From Numida meleagris (lineage: Eukaryota; Chordata; Aves; Galliformes; Numididae), in NCBI RefSeq assembly GCF_002078875.1, contig NC_034410.1:82057367-82121366 (forward strand): a DNA stretch of 64,000 nucleotides, given 5' to 3'. Shown here in pieces: positions 22,861 to 36,912 of this stretch; position 1 is the first letter of the stretch; the number at the start of each line of letters is the position of its first letter. The notes below the pieces were generated by a model. The model worked only from the letters and a program-made list of their open reading frames with translations, did not search any database and was not told the DNA's origin. A program made the translations under genes and the position numbers.

Positions 22861-25800
22861 TCTAGGGTTAGTGCTGTGAGTTGCTGTGCAGGATTGAAAG
22901 GAAGGGGGAGGAGGACCCCTCTCATTTTAGAAGTGAAATTAATGCCCAGGAATAGAAGGGACTTTGTGAAGGCCAGAATACAGATAGACTGATGTCTACC
23001 CAAGGTTCCTGCTACTTCCCCAGGATCCTGTCTCCCAAGGATGTCAGCTGCTCTGCTCTCCAGCAAAGGACTAGCCTGCAACTATATTTAAGAAACCCAA
23101 CACCCTGCCATCCTTACCCACAGTTCAGTCCCTGCCTAACATCCTCTACCCAACATCAGAATTCACATTCAAAAAATACTGATACAGATTCATTTTGAGG
23201 TCTCCTCCCATTTATTGTATTTGCAGTTGTGCTTGTTTAAGAAAACAACTGCATTTATTATTTGCTGGGTTTTCTCCCTCTCTCTCTTTTTTTTTAAGAA
23301 GCAAAATAATTGTTCTCCTTTAAAAAAAAAAAATTATCAAGGCAATACACACACTGCCTTCAAATGCTCCATGTTATTATTTCTTGCACTCATGAAGTAT
23401 GTGCAAGTTTTGCATAAAACCACTTGCCTTGTTTGGGAAAACAAACAAACAAAGAGCAAATTCATGGGCTGCTTTTCATTCATTTACCATCCATATGTTT
23501 CATTGCTGACTGTATGTATGCACAGCACATACACAAAGAATAGCAACTGGTATGTATGGTGCCTACTGCTTATTCAGAGCCTGTCACACTGCACTTTTGA
23601 GTCTTTCAACTAGAGTAGGCTCATTTGAAAGGATTTTGCAAACCACTCAGATTTTCATTTTGGAAGAAATGGATAGAAGAAGGTTACAGGGGAGCCTTAA
23701 TATTTTATGCACAATCATGAAGCAAGTTCCCTCCTTTCCTTCCTTTGTTGACATCTCAGCAACTACTTTAGAGCACAAACTGACCAACCGTATGCATCTG
23801 CCAAATACTTCTCTTCTTGTACTGTATTCATCATCCATCTCTCTCTTCCCCTTTTGGTAATTAATTCTGTATATGTTGTTCCATAAAACATATTTATTTT
23901 CCTTAAGCTAAAAGTAAGCAAGCATCTCAAATGATGGAAAAGCAACTCCTCCTTCTACTGTCCTACCAACAGCCTGGCACAAGTAGATCTAAAAAACATT
24001 AGGTATGAATACAGATCTGGGTATTGTAATTAGTGGAGCACAGAATCAGAATTGTAGAGTGCAGTTTTCATACACACATCCATTTCATTTTTCTATTCCT
24101 TACAACCTAGCTTTCCAGTCTTTTTTGACCCTGTTTGTTGTTTTCTTTTTCCCCCACTGGCCAATTCTCTACCTGCTCTTTTCTGAGATTGGACACAACC
24201 TCAAAAGCTTTCCACCAGCTTTGTGATAAGGTGGAGTGCCTTGTGTTATGGCCAGATCCACACCTCACCACATGGGCATCCCAGCAGGCGGCTGACTGCT
24301 CCTCATCCCCTATGTACACCCAGAGAAACAGCAGTCAGGCATCATAATGAGTGTTAGGATTGGGCAGAAAGTGCTTGTCCTGCTCTTACTTCCAAACTGC
24401 ACTTTGGTAGATTCCATCTCTCCGTCTGTCCATCAGGAAAATGATAAGCAATTGAGGTGGAACATGAACAAGCCGATTCTGCTTTATTTTTAAATAGACA
24501 GAGCAATTGCCTTTTTATTAAAATAAATAAATAAATGCAAGCAGTGTGACTGCAGAAACCTCTGCAGAGTCAGCAAATATTATGTAGGGAAGTGAATCTC
24601 GTCACAGTTAAGAAGAAAACATTCTGTCATTATAAACCTGATCTTGTCTCCCTGCCACTATTTAGCTTTCCAAAAGCCAAACCAGGCTGCTTGAATTTTC
24701 CGTGGCCAGATTTTATGAGAATGTGTAATTTTCTTGGAAAGTCTGAAGGCAGGTGGGACAAGACATCTAGGATAGGTGAATGTTTGTTGTTGTTCTTTTG
24801 AAACATAAGCATGCTGTGATGAGCTGTTCTCCCTTCTCCTGGGACATCTAGCATCTCTCCAAAGGAAAGGTTAAAGGAGCGGGTTCCACATTCTGCAAAG
24901 AGATTTTGACTTAGCCCAAAATGTTAGCTCCTGTTCAGGAAAACACAAGTGCCGCTTTGCTTCACTGTATTACAGATATCCTACATACAAAATGCACGTT
25001 TGCTTAATGTGTCATAAACACATCACCCCAGTATAAACTTTAGAAATATCCCGGAGAAGTAGATGAGTATGTTGCTGGGAGCCAGTGACAAGGAATGTTT
25101 CTGAAGGTATACCTCAGATAGTCCATAACTGGTCACCACTTCAGTCTGGTGAGCTGTCATGACCTACTCACACTGTGTATATTGGTGGTTTGGTTTGGGC
25201 TGACTTCAAGATGAAATAATACAAACGTTACTTTGATGCAGGGACAGTCATTTACAGCTATGTTAGTGAAGAAGTCCGTATGTGCAATCCCAATTCATGC
25301 AGGACTTCAAAGAATGGGGATGGTGTCATCAGAACAAGAGAGGGAAAGTGACATGAAGGGAGGAAGGTACAAAACAGCATGTATCCTTTATCTCTTTCAG
25401 ATTCGGAGAAGGTTGAGCTCAGATTTCATTTGCTGCAGGTCAGGCTCTTGCTTTCTGTTTCTGAATACAATAAAGCACAATGTTCTACCACTCCATAGGC
25501 ATTCTAAATTACTTCTCACGTGGTTTTGAATGCTTGACAGATTTATATTAAATATAAATGTTTTATATGAAATAATTGTGTGATGCTGTTTCTTTGCGAA
25601 TCAGTGTTGTCTATCAGCAAAACTTAAACCCAGGGTTTAAGCATAGAAATCACAGCTTCAATCTCGTGTAAGGATTTTTGAAAAGCTTCTGAAAAAAATA
25701 TTTCAGCTAACAGTCCACCAAGGGGTTAAGCTGAAGGACAGGAGAAGTAATATAATTTTAATTGTGCATATTTTTCCTGGTTATTCCAGGAGCTTCTGCC

Positions 25801-28460
25801 TCATAAATCCTCATGACAATTGCATAATGCTGAATCTATCCACTGGGAATCCCAGAGGGAAGGCTTAACCCTTTTACTTTGTTGAAGTTTAATAATTAAT
25901 TCTCCTTTCAGCGAGAGGAGATAGCTTACCCAAACAGTCAGTCCTGAAGCAAACACTGGCATAGGTACTGTACTGTACGTGCTCTGTACTTTAGATTTCC
26001 TTCTCTGGGCCACAAAGGAATAGGCAAACTGGTTCAGGTAAAATTAGAATTGACCCAAACATTGCCACTTAAACAGGTCTTTGAGATGTTAGGGCCTATT
26101 AGCCACTCCTTCGAAGGGCAAATTCAGGGACTTGTATTTAAGCTAGTCTCTGAAGGTTGGAATTAGACCCTGGATTGTCTGCTTTCCTCAGCAGCGGCTG
26201 CTTTCTAATTGCAACTGTTGAATGCATGCATATTCATTACACCATGGAGCTTGGGAAGCTGCACAGTCTGCAGCTAATGTGCTGAATCAGATAGTAAATC
26301 AGACTGATTAAGATACAACATTCAGGCTTAAAAGACGCACTAATCACCCAGCCTTGTCTTTGAGGCTGACTTTCAAATCACAACCACATGAGGGATGCTG
26401 CAGAAGAGCAGGGGCTGATGGCCATCTCTGGTGTCACCACAGGTGACACTCAATGTCCTAAGATTCCCTGCAGCCCACGCTGGCTGCTGCCATGCTCTGG
26501 ATGAATACACTTACCTGACATTGTAAGCCACACCTTGTACATGGAAGCCCTGGGGGCTTGATGGTATGAGATTCTGGGGAGCTTGTACAGGCACAGGCAC
26601 ACAGGGACCTGTTGCTGGTCCCCTCACTCTTGTTCTGTGGCATAGCAGCAGGCACACATGAAGCCTCTCTGCTGTGTGCCAGCACAGCCCAGCTCCTTTT
26701 CACCTTAATATGCTTTCCTGCACTTGGCTCTCAGGAAGGCTGTGGAAATAAATGCAGTCTTGAGATGAGCATACTTGTGTTCATTACTGAGCACCTCTGG
26801 AATAATACCTTCATTCAGTGTCAGCCATTTCATGTCCCGCCATTCTGTAGCAGAGGAGTCCTTCCTTACAAAACTACTTCTGAGTCTGCCAGGAAGCCAA
26901 GCGTGGGAGAAGAACAAGACCTCTGTAAATGCATTCAGTGAGTTAAGTTGTTTGTTTTGTGATAAATAGCTGTGCTGATACCTTCAAGTGTTTGACATTC
27001 ATGATTCACAATTTAAAGCCTAAAGCACGTAGTGGTGTTTACTTCCTGATTTAACCTTCTGAAACCACTGTTGCTTGTGCTCCAGACTTGTTTAGTTTGA
27101 CAGTTATGTGAATTCCAGCCATTGGGCTGAAATTGCCATCCCAGTTTGCATGAGCGATACCTCCCTGTCGCACAGCAATGACCTCTGAAAAGGTGCATGC
27201 AGGTAGAAAAATCACACTCTGGTTTCAAAGGCTGCCAAATGTTTGCAAATCCATCTTTTTTTCTGCCTGATTCAGTCTCAGCCTTTTCTGAACAGAAATG
27301 AGAGAAGTGGGATGAAAAGCTCTGAAGCACCTCATCCCTCCGGCTTTGTTGCCATCACCAGTTACAAATATAGCAACGCTGGAGTCTGTAAGGAGGGATT
27401 TGAAGGAGACAGAGGGACTTCCCCACTTTTCTGTAAGTTTCCTCTGACCTGACTTGACTTTAACTTCCTCCAGCTTCCCTCTCCACACAAATACCAAACA
27501 CGAGTGTACTTGCTGTGTTTGTGCCAGACACACACTAGTGCAAACACGACGGCAAAGCCCAGTTCCAGAAGAGATACCCCAGGTATCATCAGAAACACTA
27601 GATATACTACAAATAAAACCCTAGATCAGAAAAATGTGCAAAACTCATATCTCGTAACAGTTTACAGTTAGTTCACTCTGTTTCATCAAGCAAAGGCAAC
27701 AACATCACAAGCTTAAACTTTTCAGACAGTATCATAGCAGCCACCTCCAAACAAAGTGGGCTGCACTGCAAGAAGTTCAGATGTTATCCTCAAGGTTATG
27801 CAGGGGGTCAAAAGCTAAAGCAAGACAGGTAACGGAGACAGTAGTTTCCTTCTTAGTCTTAACAGCATCAAATCAAAGGCAATTTTGCACAAAATTCGTT
27901 CTCTCTCAATCAGGCACTTTTGCAGAGACTGTATTTGAGACTCCTTTTTGTGGTTACACAGGATTAGCATAGATCACTGCGAGCACCCACAAACACTGAA
28001 CTGGTAATTGCGTCGCACATTGAAACAGATGCGGTATGTCAGGCATCCTAACAGTAATATCCAAGGGGAGAAAAAACAAGTTAGGAAACATAAGTTTCAG
28101 CAGAGATTTGCATGCAGCAGACACAAGATGCTATGAGGATAAGAAGAGACAGATACTCACCAGCCAGAGTCAAGCTCTGTGGCAGGTGAGCGAGATGGCC
28201 AGGAGTAAAGCAAGACAGAGAACTTGGCCTGGAGCAACCCATGGAGAGTCCTGAAAAGGAGGAAACACAGCATGAGAGAGCAGGCAGTGCTGTTATGGGG
28301 AACAGCCAGAAAGGAAAGAGGACAGCAAATAATGCCCATGTGATGGGATAGCAGTGTTGCCAACAGGGAGGAAAGGGAATCTGTAGCTCTGGTTTTTCGT
28401 CACATCTCTTGTGCCACCAAACAAGTAAAAACCTGTGACCAGGGCCAACGGTGTGTGGAT
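22861..28460. other. unique AT-rich noncoding DNA
   Basis: No gene was recognised. The segment includes pyrimidine and A-rich tracts (23279-23295, 23322-23334), an (AAAT)n microsatellite at 24520-24536, and a conserved-element-like patch at 26180-26345 with a POU-type ATGCATATTCAT motif. Frames up to 132 codons show no known domains. Confidence 0.5.
24520..24536. repeat. (AAAT)n microsatellite
   Basis: About four AAAT units in a row within an A/T-rich context. Confidence 0.8.
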
Positions 28461-28520
28461 ATGGGGGGGTTGGAACTTGATGATCCTTGAGGTCTCTTCC
28501 AACCCAAGCCATTCTATGAT
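28461..28520 (+). mobile_element. CR1 3' terminal fragment, about 60 bp
   Basis: The GGGGTTGGAACTTGATGATC block and the GAGGTCTCTTCCAACCCAAG block, ending in CCATTCTATGAT, form the last bases of a bird CR1 in sense orientation. The body upstream does not match CR1, so only the extreme 3' end was inserted. Very short CR1 3' fragments are common in bird genomes. Confidence 0.88.
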
Positions 28521-31500
28521 GTGAAGGCAACAGAGTTTCAGTTACCTCTAGACAACTACCTTGCTACAGAGACTCTTTGTGGCAGCAGGAAGGTGCCACT
28601 ATTGATGCCCAACCTGCTGACTCCATCACCCACCATACAGGATTGTCCTCTTCATCCACAAGACACCCTCCTGCCGCCACAGCTTCAGCAACAGTTTCTT
28701 CTTTAAAAGACATCTCTGTTGGTGCTGATGTCCTGAACAGAGCCTGTCCTCCCCAGAACTGGCACCTGGAATCTCAATCAGAGCAGCAAGGACTGCAGGA
28801 AGAGTATTTGAGAGAGACATAAGCAGATCCCTTGACAAGAACAGAGATTAACTGGCATGTAGATATACATCATAAGGGTCCAAACGGACACTAAGCCACC
28901 AAGAGAGACTGCAGTTAAGTAGAAATAAGCTTTGCTGAATACATGAAATGCCAAAGGATCTTGGAGGAACCCTTAGCAGAAAGGGCCATTAATCACTGTA
29001 GCCAGCTGCATCCCATATACAGTGCTCACCTTGTGAACCTGAAAAATATTACTGTAATAAGAAAAAAGACGCCCTTCAGAAGATTCTTCAGGTGCCCTAT
29101 GCGGAGACTGCAGTAACTCTTTGGGACAGATTATTTTCTGGCTGTATTTCTCAGTAGGCGGATTCCTCAGCTCCAATTCCAAGAGCAGCTGACATAACTA
29201 ACACCACTTTCATCTGTCGCAGTCACCTTCCCCTATCTTTTCCCTACAGAAAGGCTCAAAGGATGGGGAAAGAAAGGCTGAGGGGGAGGGAAATGAATTC
29301 ACCCATCTTCCCTGCTTCCCCCCTGCCCTAAGTAGAGCGGAAATTCCCAAAGACCTTTGGTGAAGGGCAAAAAATATGCCTTTTTTCTCCAATGCCTTTG
29401 ATGGGTCTGTGATCCTAATCAAACAATGAAAAATAAAACCCCATGCATCGAAACAGGATCACCTCTGGCTTCAATCTGGCTTACATTTCTAGCCCCTGGA
29501 GTTGAGTCAGCATCGGTCGCATCAGCTGCTTAAAAAGAAGAAAAAGGTGAGCTGCAAACATTAGTCACAGGCAGAGGCAGCAGCAGGCACGGACAAGTGA
29601 CTCAATCCCCAGTTGGCTCTCAGAATTCCCACCATCCTCTCTACATCAGCACATTTTTAAGCAGGCTCAACATGACCTTGTAAATTCCCCTCTACGTCAC
29701 CACGGGGACTTTGAGGACCTCCTCCTTCTTTACAGTTCTGCTTTCATCTCTCTCCTTTTCTCATACATATTGCATTTTATAAGACACTTGCTCTAAAAAA
29801 GCAACAAAAAGTTGCAGTGTTTGGCAAGATACCTATAGACAGGGAACTTAGTTCTAAGTAAGGCTCCTCTAGCTGGGACTATTCACATTCGATTGGAGGC
29901 TAACTCCTGAGGATACTAGGATGGCTGCCTGGAACATGCACTTTATTTTCTGAAAATAAATTGCCATTACTGCAAGACTGACTGCCAGGTGAAGTGAGCC
30001 TGGCTCACTGGCTCAGACAAACCACACAGGAGAGGGCTCAGCTGGTTGTGCTGTTGCTTTGGGACTGTCATGTCCTCCGAGACAGTTCTTGTAAAATGCC
30101 TGGGGTATTAAAAAAAAAAAAAAAAAAAACAACAAAGAAGCTGGAATACTGGATGTGAGGTGGCTGTGGAAGAGCCAAAGCAGCTGTGAGTTCGGGTCGC
30201 CAGCACTCATCCCTTGCAGGAAGAGATGAAAATTGCTGACAGTTTTCATTCTTTCCCCATGGGGTACCTCAGGTTACAGTGAGCTTGTCTGCTTTCCAAC
30301 ATAGAGCCTCAGCTGTTGTAAATTGCTCAAGATCCTCCGGCTTTCACAGAGCACCTCCAGTTTACAGCAAGTGAAAACAAAGGTCAGTTTCTATGTTCTT
30401 CAAAAAAGAAAAAGAAAATCAAGATCAGCAGCTTGCCAAGTGGCAGACACTTAAAAATGATAAAGCTTAGGAGTCTGACTGTAAACATTTTTAGCTATCT
30501 CTTCTTATGCCTTATGTCCTATCTCTCAGACAATACATCTAAGGTTGTCTGCTGCCAAACTCAGTCCTTGAAACATCTTGTCAAGTCTCTTGGTGAAATT
30601 TTTCTCTAAATGTGTTCTACAGCTGTACCAGCCCCATAACACAGGAGATCAGACCCTATCTTACCCACACAGGTACTGACAAAGTTTCTCATACTTTCAG
30701 AAACGGATCATCCAATGATTGTAAACACCTGGATCTTGTTTCTCTTAGTGATAGATTACCCAACAGTTCATTAATTAGTCACTCATTTCCATCCTTCCTA
30801 AATATTTATAGTGCGCATCCTTAAGGACATACCGTGTTGTGAGTTTGATGGCCCTCCCATACACTTCTTTAAAGCAAGGAGTAACACATTAAAGAGATCT
30901 ACCTGTGTCCGCTGAATTTATGGTGATGACTTTGGTACTAGCACCTCAAGGAAGGTAATAAATGTTTTATAGACAAGAATTATTTCACACCTACCAACGA
31001 TCAGTTATAATCGCCTCTTTGCTGTATGCTTCCCCTAAGTGAATCCTCCCTAGTGACTTAATAGCCAAGATGATTGCTTCAAGCAATTAAAATCTCCAGG
31101 ATCTATTCCAAGCTCATTTTGTTGCCAAGTTAACAATACAGTAGTGAAAGCAATTTAGAGGTATTAAATGTTCTTCACTCACCATTTTCCCCTGACTCTG
31201 GTTTTGTAGCAGTCTGAGGACACCTTGCCTGATCAGCAATCAAACTAGACCTGTTGTCCGAAGCACAGTACCGAGTGTTCTGAAATGTTCTTCTGTATCT
31301 TTTAACGCAATCTGACTCATGAATAAGAAACACTGATTTCCTCATAAATGTCCTCCAGGAGCTTTCAAAGTGGGGTGCAGTATGACTGTTTCTGTTGAAA
31401 TCTGCAGGTTTTGAGAAGAAGGTAATAAAGAAAGAAAGGGCAGGGGGAAGATTCAATCTTGAAGAACATCCACGTTGTTTTAAAATGAAACATCATCAGA

Positions 31501-34500
31501 AGAATTTAAAAACAAAATTTCAAGTAGGTCTACATTTAAACACTTGAAAAAGTTGTTTTTGGCAGGTATGGTAACATGGAGACCTGCAAGATGACTGTGA
31601 AGATAAGAATTAAAGGTATTGAGATCTGAAAATTTTCGAGTAAGCTCCACATCACATGGACAAAAGTAATTATTTACATAAACAATAGCATATTTAATGA
31701 GGAAAAAGGATACAGTCTTCCATATCTCTGAACTTTGCAAGCTTTGTTGAGAAACAAGTGTGTGCCGAAAGGCCAAATACACAACTTTGTCAAATCAGTG
31801 AAATAAAAAATTCTCTGAAATAAGTCTGCCACATCTATAAGTTAATTACATTTCTAACACCACCATGGCCTCCAACCCTCACCTGTATCCATCCGTCTCA
31901 CCTTCAGCAGGTTTTGAAGGTGGTAAATATCTAACTGATCTGATTTAAGCTCAGTACTGTGGCATAGTATTTCCAGAAAAATAATGACACAACCAGGCAG
32001 CTATGCTCACTTTTGCAAAGCACTGTGCAATTTATTTTAGGGCAACAGCAATACAAAGCAGTCATGGGACACATATAAATACAGACACAAGTTCACTTGT
32101 TACTCCATATTTACCTCCCCTCTTCACTTTCATTTACTTTTTTAACCACTACATTGCTTTGCTCTTCAAAGCAAAGTTTGAACCAGAGCAAACAAGCACA
32201 TATATCTCCTATCACTGGGACAAGATATTTGGACAGGAAGATAGGGATAATTAATAATAAAATCAATTGCCTTCTCTGCCTTCCCTCCCAGTGATTTAAA
32301 AAAATACAAGCTGTCTATTACACTTGTATAATTGAGATGAGTCTTTACTGAATGTTCCACGCACCAATCTAGCACACCACAGTGTAATGGTCTTTGACAT
32401 CATCTTGCTTCTGCGGCTTTACTAGATTTATACTGACTTGCAATTAAAGGAAGGCCAACTTGGTGCCAAATGTACACTTTTGAACCCCAGTCATGTCAGC
32501 TCTACATCTGTTCCAATAAAGTTAACTATCTCTAATAATTGAAAAAGTGCTTTAAAAAATATTCTAATGGCAAAATGTCTCCATGTAGGTTTGGGACTAG
32601 TTAGACTATAAATGAGTCAATTAGCAAAAATCCTTGTAACAGAGAAGTGAAGCGGTGAGGTTGATCACATAGATCACGCATGTGAAGCAAAACATAAAAA
32701 GCATTGGCAATGACACATCGAGCTCCCCAGGGAAAAAACCAGCACTAAGGGGATACTTAGATTTGCACAAGCCATCCAGCCCTCCACTTTTCTGGAAAAA
32801 AAAGGGAGAATAGCTTTGTGAGGGGCAGCCTATGACAGTGCAATGATTTTGTTGAACATGTGAGCAAATGTTATCCAAAAGCAAATATAAATGCAAATGT
32901 ATACTGTACAGAGTGGAAAAGGAGAACCAAAGCCTCCTGCCAGCCAACAACTGGTCACAGGGTCCAGCAGTAGTCACATATCAGTGCCTCATGACTTTCA
33001 GTTCCATATGGGTGTTAGATAAACATCAGCTGGAATCTCACTTGGGACACTTTAGATGTAGGAAGCCACAGCACAAGCATAATGGGAGGAAGAAAAAAAT
33101 GCAAAAAGCACCAAAAATCCTGAGGCCACTCACTCAATGCTCCTTTCCAGATGGTTGTTTGTCCCACAGCTGTTCTTTATGAGAGTTCATCTTTCTGCCA
33201 GATGTTTTTGAAAACCTAAGACTGCAGGTCATGGCTGTGCCTGATCTGTCAGTGAGAAAGGCATGAAAATGCAGCTGGCAGCAGGGAGAGGTAAGCAAGG
33301 AATAAAAGAAAAACTCAGTGGACAGGCTTCCCAATCAATCTCTCATCCTCCATCAATCATCTGATGAGAAGGCAGTGGAGAGAGAAGGAGTCTTTACATG
33401 CCCTTTGCCCTCTAATCCACCACTCACAACCAGTATTGACATGAGCTGCTACCAGAGTAAGTGTGTGCAATAGCTCATTTAAGAAGAAATCCACCTGTAT
33501 GGCTTCCCCCTGACACCAGCCCCTTGAGCAGAAAAGGTTGCAAGGCAACTTCTGCAAGAGAGAAAGATGTAAAGGGCAAATAATAATCCTAGCTTTGGAC
33601 AAATACTAAGGAGAACCACAGGGCAAACATGTTGTGGCCAGCTCTGCATGGTGCTGAGCCCTGTGTGTTGGGTGCAAGTACGGTCCCTCCCTGCCAGAGC
33701 AAGAGCAGCCACAGCTGGATGCAGCTGATTTATTTGCTCCACCTACTAAGCATACATCTGGAATAAACTCTTGGTCCATCACTTATGGTAAGAAATGCAA
33801 TGCATCAAATTCATAGCCCTACTGATGCCAGTCAAGTTGTATATGCTACTCTGTTGAATCAGTTCTTGGCACAAAAGACACCTTAGCAACTCCAATGGGA
33901 CCACATACATAAATAAAAAGGGATGTGAGGGAATGCAAAGAAAATGTCATTTCCAATATTGGTCCACTCGTTTTGAAGCAACAAAGAATGGCATAGCTTT
34001 GCCTACCCTCTGCAAAGGCAAGAAATAGCTTTGACAGCAAGTCTGAGAAAGAGTTCAAAATAATACATACAGTGTCTCAAGCAATTTGACATTTTCTCTA
34101 ATGCCCCAAATGTGTCTATAGTTTAGGAATAAGCTACCTGTAAGCTTAAAAAAAAAAAAAAGAAAGAGTGCACAAACCCAAAGCTAAGCATAAAATTCTG
34201 GAATGGTAAATTCATGAAGCCTTTCAAAACCAAGTCTGAAGGTCAAGAAAAGCAAAGTGTTCCTGCAACTGCTGAAAACAAATAAGGTCCCTAAATATAA
34301 ATTAAATGGAAATATTTGTGCAGATTAATTTAACATTTCTAAGCATCTTGTGTTACCAGGACAGATTTGAGCAAGGTCCCCATTTTACTCTGTTGGTGGC
34401 TTTCAAGTCTGTACCACGGAGACGTGACTAAAAAAAGAATGTTTTTGACACCACCAGGAAGGCCTCCATCAGCAGCCACCCAAGGAAAACCTCAGACAAG

Positions 34501-36824
34501 GTGCATGCTGCAGGACAGGACGTGTTTGATGCTCTAGTACATTCCTGAAAGGTTACATCTTTTCAAGCTATAATGTGCACACGAGCAGTATCTGTAGAGG
34601 TAATTTACATCATAACACAACATCAGGTAGATTGCTCACCCACAGAAATGTACACAGGTTCAAAAGCCTTCAAAGATCAAGACCCAGTTCAGATATTTGA
34701 TTACTCACTGAAACGCTAATGCTTGTAAAGTGAGTCTAACTTCACTGCAATTATTCACTCCTATGGTCCCGCTTCCCTGTCCCTCGTCCTACCACCCTTG
34801 TACAGAACACAGAAATTGCAATAACAGTGAGAGCTAGTAATTTCATTAGCAGTAATTAGCCCATGCAGAACAAACAGACAAAGCTGACCCTGAAATAATA
34901 ATCAAGCTTTCTAGCTTTTCTCAATGCATGCTGTGTTTGGTGTGTAAGGACAGGTGTTCCTCTTGCTCATTTCTTTGATGTTCAATTCAAATGAGACGTT
35001 TATTTAACTACTCTCATGCAGTAACATTTTTCATGCTGCCATTTGGTCAGCGACACATCTAAACAGCTGGAATTCTAAGAACAGTCTCCATAAAAGGTGC
35101 ACTGAAAACCACATCCTAGCATGACTTGAATTGGAGACACGGGCACTTCTTCAAAAAAACACAGGCTGTGGTGGTGGAAACACTTAGGAAGGTGTCAGAG
35201 TTATTTATTATAAGAACTAAGGAGTGTTTCTACATCCCTGACCTTAATGGGTAAAATCTACCTTCTGAAAAGTTCCAGTTAATCATAATTTGGGTATTGC
35301 CATTTTCTTTAAGAATTGATTTTTTTCAAACTGCATCAGAAAAGAGAGATTTTTGTGCAATATAATGGGAGTTCAGTTTTTCGAGCTTATACTTTTTCCG
35401 CTAAGAGGGGAAGGAGAGAGGGGACAAGATGCTTCAGGAGCAGATCACCAGTGAGTCTTGTAGCATTACCCTGAAGTTCAGAGAGACCTCCCTCTCCTTC
35501 AGATGACTCACAAATACAACAAAAGACACTGTTCAAGTCTCTAGGGAAGCTTGTAGCAGGCTAGGGCCCACTGGAGGCCAAGTATTACCTCAGTGAACAT
35601 CTCAGCAAGGAACATTTAATATGTAGATGTGTGTTTTACTGTGAGAACACAGTTTACCAAAGGCCTTGGTACTCACCCTCCATCCCTAAAAGCCCTTCTG
35701 TACTCCAAGCAGGGCTGCATCAACTCCAGTGCACATGACCTGATCAGTAAGACTCATCAAAACTGTTCATATCTTAAGACAAACATAGCTGCAGTGGGCC
35801 AGCTCAAAAGTCCACTTAGTCTTGTACCCTATCTCCAGCACCGACCAAAAGCAGTCACCTAGAGAAGACTATAAAGACAAGTCTCAGGACTTCCCCTGAG
35901 TACTCTCCCACACACCATAAATACTTCAGAAATTTCCCAAGTCATATGCATTTCCAGGTGATTAGATCACATTGTGTCTTACTGAAGTTGGAGTGCTTTG
36001 CTGGAGTTCCTCCATCCTCTCTGTGAAAGAAGAGTTCTCCCACGAGTCATAGTAGCAAAGCAGTGTTGACCAACTTCCCTTGTTCTCTAGAAACTGAAAA
36101 GAGAAAGTAGAGCAAGCATCTCATTTATCAAATACCGCTGTGGCTTTGCTTCCACTCAAAAAGAGCTTACAGGAGTTTCTAAAATGAGGACTATCCTCCT
36201 TTTCACAAGAAGAATTTGACTGAAGGGCAAGGAGATCCCAAGCAAAATGACTTTTCCTAAGAGGTGGAAGTATGCCACATAGGCTCAAGACAACTATCTC
36301 AGAGGTGAGGATGCAGGAAGGGAAGCACTGGTGTGAGTGGGCATGGCTGCCAACCACAATAAACTCTTCTCAGAAGAAACAGGTTTAAAGTTTAGCTGTT
36401 CCTTGCTTGAAGTACTGGAAGTCTGTTCAGAGGAGAATACTTGACACATGGAGTAGAGTTTTTCAGCTTGGAAATAATCTAATTTAGAGTCTTGATGAAC
36501 AGTTTGTACAAGATATTCAATTTCCTAGTATATCAGAATGCAAGAAGACCGAGGAACCCTAGGACAACATCAGGTGGCAGTTTTAAGAGACACAAGGAAT
36601 GTGTCACAAGCACATGCACGAGTCGTGAAATTCACACATCTGAGACACTGGATGACAAAAATACAACCAGCTTAAAAATAAAAGTTGGACAAAAAATAGG
36701 TGCAACAAGGGCTCCTAAACGTGTGATGAAAATACATGAAGTCTGTGAATCATGGATTACTCAAAAGTAGGACCAGGTCAGGAAAAACATCACTCTGTAA
36801 TCCCTCATTCTTCATATGTTCTCT
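28521..36824. other. unique noncoding DNA
   Basis: No gene, RNA gene or recognised transposon in about 8.3 kb. It contains an A20 run (30110-30129) and an A14 run (34148-34161). A patch at 34805-35060 with clustered TAATTA/CATTAG-type motifs resembles a conserved noncoding element. All frames are under 120 codons and unremarkable. Confidence 0.5.
30110..30129. repeat. A20 homopolymer
   Basis: Twenty A residues followed by CAACAAAG. Upstream sequence shows no polyadenylation signal or coding remnant that would indicate a processed pseudogene. Confidence 0.85.
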
Positions 36825-36912
36825 CTAAACCTTTATTGGTAGCCATTATGGGGAGAAGATGCTGAGCTAGATGAACTTTCAGACTGACCCTGAATTGCTG
36901 TTCTTTTCTCCA
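36825..36912 (+). mobile_element. ancient CR1-type LINE 3' tail relic
   Basis: The sequence GATGCTGAGCTAGATGAAC followed by a CAGACTGACCCTGAATTGCTG block and GTTCTTTTCTC matches an old amniote CR1/L3-like LINE end. That end normally reads as a 'GGATACTGGGCTAGATGGACC...GGTCTGACCCAGTATGGC' pattern with a TTCTTATG-type tail. It is strongly diverged, about 90 bp long and in sense orientation. The same motif occurs in the opposite orientation at 47.3 kb. Confidence 0.68.

Noticed and set aside
24405..24455. Faint MIR-like pattern (TCTGTCCATCAGGAAAATGATA)
   Set aside because: Partial resemblance only; no second block supports it.
28081..28530. 149-codon minus-strand open frame
   Set aside because: It begins in the antisense of a CR1 3' terminal fragment; hydrophobic stretches come from pyrimidine-rich DNA rather than a known membrane protein.
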